7,294 bases of DNA from Firmicutes bacterium CAG:555 (lineage in GTDB: Bacteria; Bacillota; Clostridia; Oscillospirales; Oscillospiraceae): contig HF986880.1 of assembly GCA_000431075.1 (NCBI GenBank), positions 1-7,294 of the forward strand, in the 5' to 3' direction. The position numbers and the translations under genes were made by a program. Numbering within the stretch: the first letter of the stretch is position 1; each line of letters starts with the position of its first letter. This document shows positions 6,554 to 7,294 of this stretch, one piece after another. The notes beneath the pieces are model-generated. The model worked only from the letters and a program-made list of their open reading frames with translations, was not told where the DNA came from and did no database searches.

Positions 6554-6572
6554 GTGCGGCGCTGCGCCGCAC
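6554..6572 (-). repeat. perfect 9-bp inverted repeat just after the flavoprotein stop
   Basis: The arms GTGCGGCGC and GCGCCGCAC are exact reverse complements around one T; sterically this gives an 8-bp stem with a 3-nt loop or a 7-bp stem with a 5-nt loop. It begins 15 nt after the TAA of the flavoprotein gene in transcript order. The position suits a 3'-end or processing hairpin, but the expected U-tract is missing. GACT at 6547-6550 and AGTC at 6573-6576 could lengthen the stem across a 3-nt bulge. Confidence 0.6.
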
Positions 6573-6586
6573 AGTCTTAGGCTAAT

Positions 6587-7294
6587 TTATATGCTTGCGG
6601 CGAGCTTGTAGGCGGACTCGACCGCATCGGGTATCCTTGCGACCTTGACAGCGTCGCCGATGCAGTCAACCTGCTTGACCTTGCCGACGAGCTGTTCATA
6701 CATATCATTATTGGGCTTTGCACCTGCGGCTATAACAACGGTGTCTGCCGGCAGAGTCTGAACGCCCTCTGCGTTTTCAACAACGACGCCTTCCTTGGTG
6801 ATCTCGAGGACCTTGGTCTCCTTGAGCATCTTGGTGCCCAGCTGCTTGGTGCGTGCGATTATCGACCAGCGGCTGCCGGGGTTGATGTCGGGAGCAAACT
6901 TCTTGCCCATCTCGACGATGGCAACATTGTGAACACCGTGGTTGAGAAGCTGCTGGAGCTTTTCGTAGGGCTCGGTCTTGTAGATCATCATAAATCTCAG
7001 CTCATCGGCGGTAAGGGTGCCAATCTCGCCGATGTACATTGCGACCTCAACGCCGACATCGCCGCCGCCGACGACAACGACATTCTTGCCGAGCTCTGCC
7101 TTGCCCTCAAACACATCCCATGCGTGGACAACGGGAACGCTGGGATCTCTGGGGATCGGGGGGATGGCTGCCTTGGAGCCGCATGCGAGAACGACACGGT
7201 CGAAGTCCTTGCTTGCTGCGATGATATCCTCTGCGGTGGCTTCCTTGTTGAGGATTATCTCAACGCCCAGCTCACGGCAGGTGCGCTCGAGCCA
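6587..7294 (-). CDS. FAD/NAD(P)-binding C-terminal part of a 2,4-dienoyl-CoA reductase / old yellow enzyme family flavoprotein (5' end outside window)
   Basis: The frame is open from the right edge to a TAA at 6587-6589 and gives 235 residues of the C-terminal part of a larger protein. Visible landmarks are the end of the FAD domain (LGVEIILNKEAT at residues 9-20, then FDRVVLACGS at 31-40), a Rossmann dinucleotide site GGGDVG (76-81), a conserved RWS segment after an insert, DTVVIAAGAKPN, and the closing FAD motif CIGDAV followed by an ala-rich helix. This is the pyridine nucleotide-disulphide oxidoreductase half found in FadH, BaiCD/BaiH and enoate reductases. The insert between the Rossmann glycines and the VEMG strand, and the RWS segment, recall E. 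coli FadH more than clostridial 2-enoate reductase (from memory). The expected N-terminal FMN barrel and 4Fe-4S cysteines would lie to the right, so the full length (usually about 640-670 aa) and the barrel itself cannot be confirmed. A GTG at 7114 is internal, not the start. Likely role: NAD(P)H-dependent reduction of an unsaturated acyl-CoA or enoate. A stand-alone FAD oxidoreductase is possible. Confidence 0.85.
   Translation of the reverse strand, partial: WLERTCRELGVEIILNKEATAEDIIAASKDFDRVVLACGSKAAIPPIPRDPSVPVVHAWDVFEGKAELGKNVVVVGGGDVGVEVAMYIGEIGTLTADELRFMMIYKTEPYEKLQQLLNHGVHNVAIVEMGKKFAPDINPGSRWSIIARTKQLGTKMLKETKVLEITKEGVVVENAEGVQTLPADTVVIAAGAKPNNDMYEQLVGKVKQVDCIGDAVKVARIPDAVESAYKLAASI

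Larger units (their letters stand above)
6430..6586 (-). promoter_or_regulatory. 157-nt intergenic leader with GC-rich hairpins upstream of the acyl-CoA synthetase
   Basis: This is the longest gap in the window. It holds two perfect inverted repeats: a 9-bp arm pair around a single T at 6554-6572 (realistically an 8-bp stem with a 3-nt loop, flanked by a possible 4-bp extension GACT/AGTC), and an 8-bp stem CTGCCGGG/CCCGGCAG with a 6-nt loop at 6493-6514. A third arm, CCTCCCGG at 6483-6490, can pair with 6496-6504 with one bulge, which excludes the second hairpin. None of the stems is followed by a U-tract on the minus strand, so a simple intrinsic terminator is not supported. A purine-rich stretch and a TGAGG ribosome-binding site at 6438-6442, 8 nt from the ATG, complete the region. 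Attenuation, RNA processing or 3'-end stabilisation of the flavoprotein mRNA are all possible. No convincing promoter was found. Confidence 0.5.

Noticed and set aside
6493..6572. Rho-independent terminator after the flavoprotein gene
   Set aside because: The stems are strong but no U-tract follows any of them on the minus strand. Kept only as structured RNA candidates.
1..7294. CRISPR array, tRNA/rRNA, insertion sequence or attachment site
   Set aside because: No regularly spaced repeats, RNA gene signatures, transposase motifs or terminal inverted repeats were seen; the window is almost entirely coding.

Overview
The window holds a single-direction, operon-like array on the minus strand: six genes plus the first codons of a seventh. 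All of them belong to the import, CoA activation and CoA-level redox chemistry of a carboxylic acid. The sequence is moderately GC-rich by eye. Most starts have strong AAGGAG-type Shine-Dalgarno sites, most stops are TAA, and third positions favour AAG, GAG and GGC. With the anaerobic enzyme set, this suggests a Clostridia-type Firmicute, perhaps a gut or other anoxic-habitat member of the Oscillospirales/Lachnospirales. That assignment is inference; nothing here identifies a species.

In transcription order (right to left) the layout is: (1) the C-terminal 235 residues of a 2,4-dienoyl-CoA reductase/old-yellow-enzyme-type flavoprotein, cut by the right edge; (2) a 157-nt gap with two strong GC-rich hairpins; (3) an acyl-CoA synthetase; (4) a 12-TM-type DASS/SLC13 anion transporter; (5) a crotonase-fold protein 7 nt downstream; (6) an acyl-CoA dehydrogenase; (7) a family III CoA-transferase/alpha-methylacyl-CoA racemase-like protein; and (8) eight codons of a further gene that begins like another family III member. 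No rho-independent terminator is visible between the genes, so co-transcription is likely.

Together the genes suggest that an organic anion enters through the DASS carrier and is activated to its CoA thioester by the ligase. The family III protein then epimerises it or moves CoA from product to substrate. The crotonase, acyl-CoA dehydrogenase and flavin-dependent enoate/dienoyl-CoA reductase would carry out isomerisation or (de)hydration and C=C oxidation or reduction. The logic matches the cai (carnitine), bai (bile acid) and gamma-butyrobetaine operons, but the transporter is neither BCCT nor MFS, so the substrate is probably a different carboxylate. No thiolase, 3-hydroxyacyl-CoA dehydrogenase or ETF gene is in view.

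The most interesting details are at active sites. The crotonase lacks both classical hydratase glutamates. The dehydrogenase lacks the usual C-terminal catalytic Glu and has a candidate base at the isovaleryl-CoA dehydrogenase position. The 'CoA-transferase' carries His, Asp and Glu at exactly the spacing of the alpha-methylacyl-CoA racemase catalytic residues. The transporter deviates in both SNT signature motifs. The substrate and net reaction cannot be named from this sequence.
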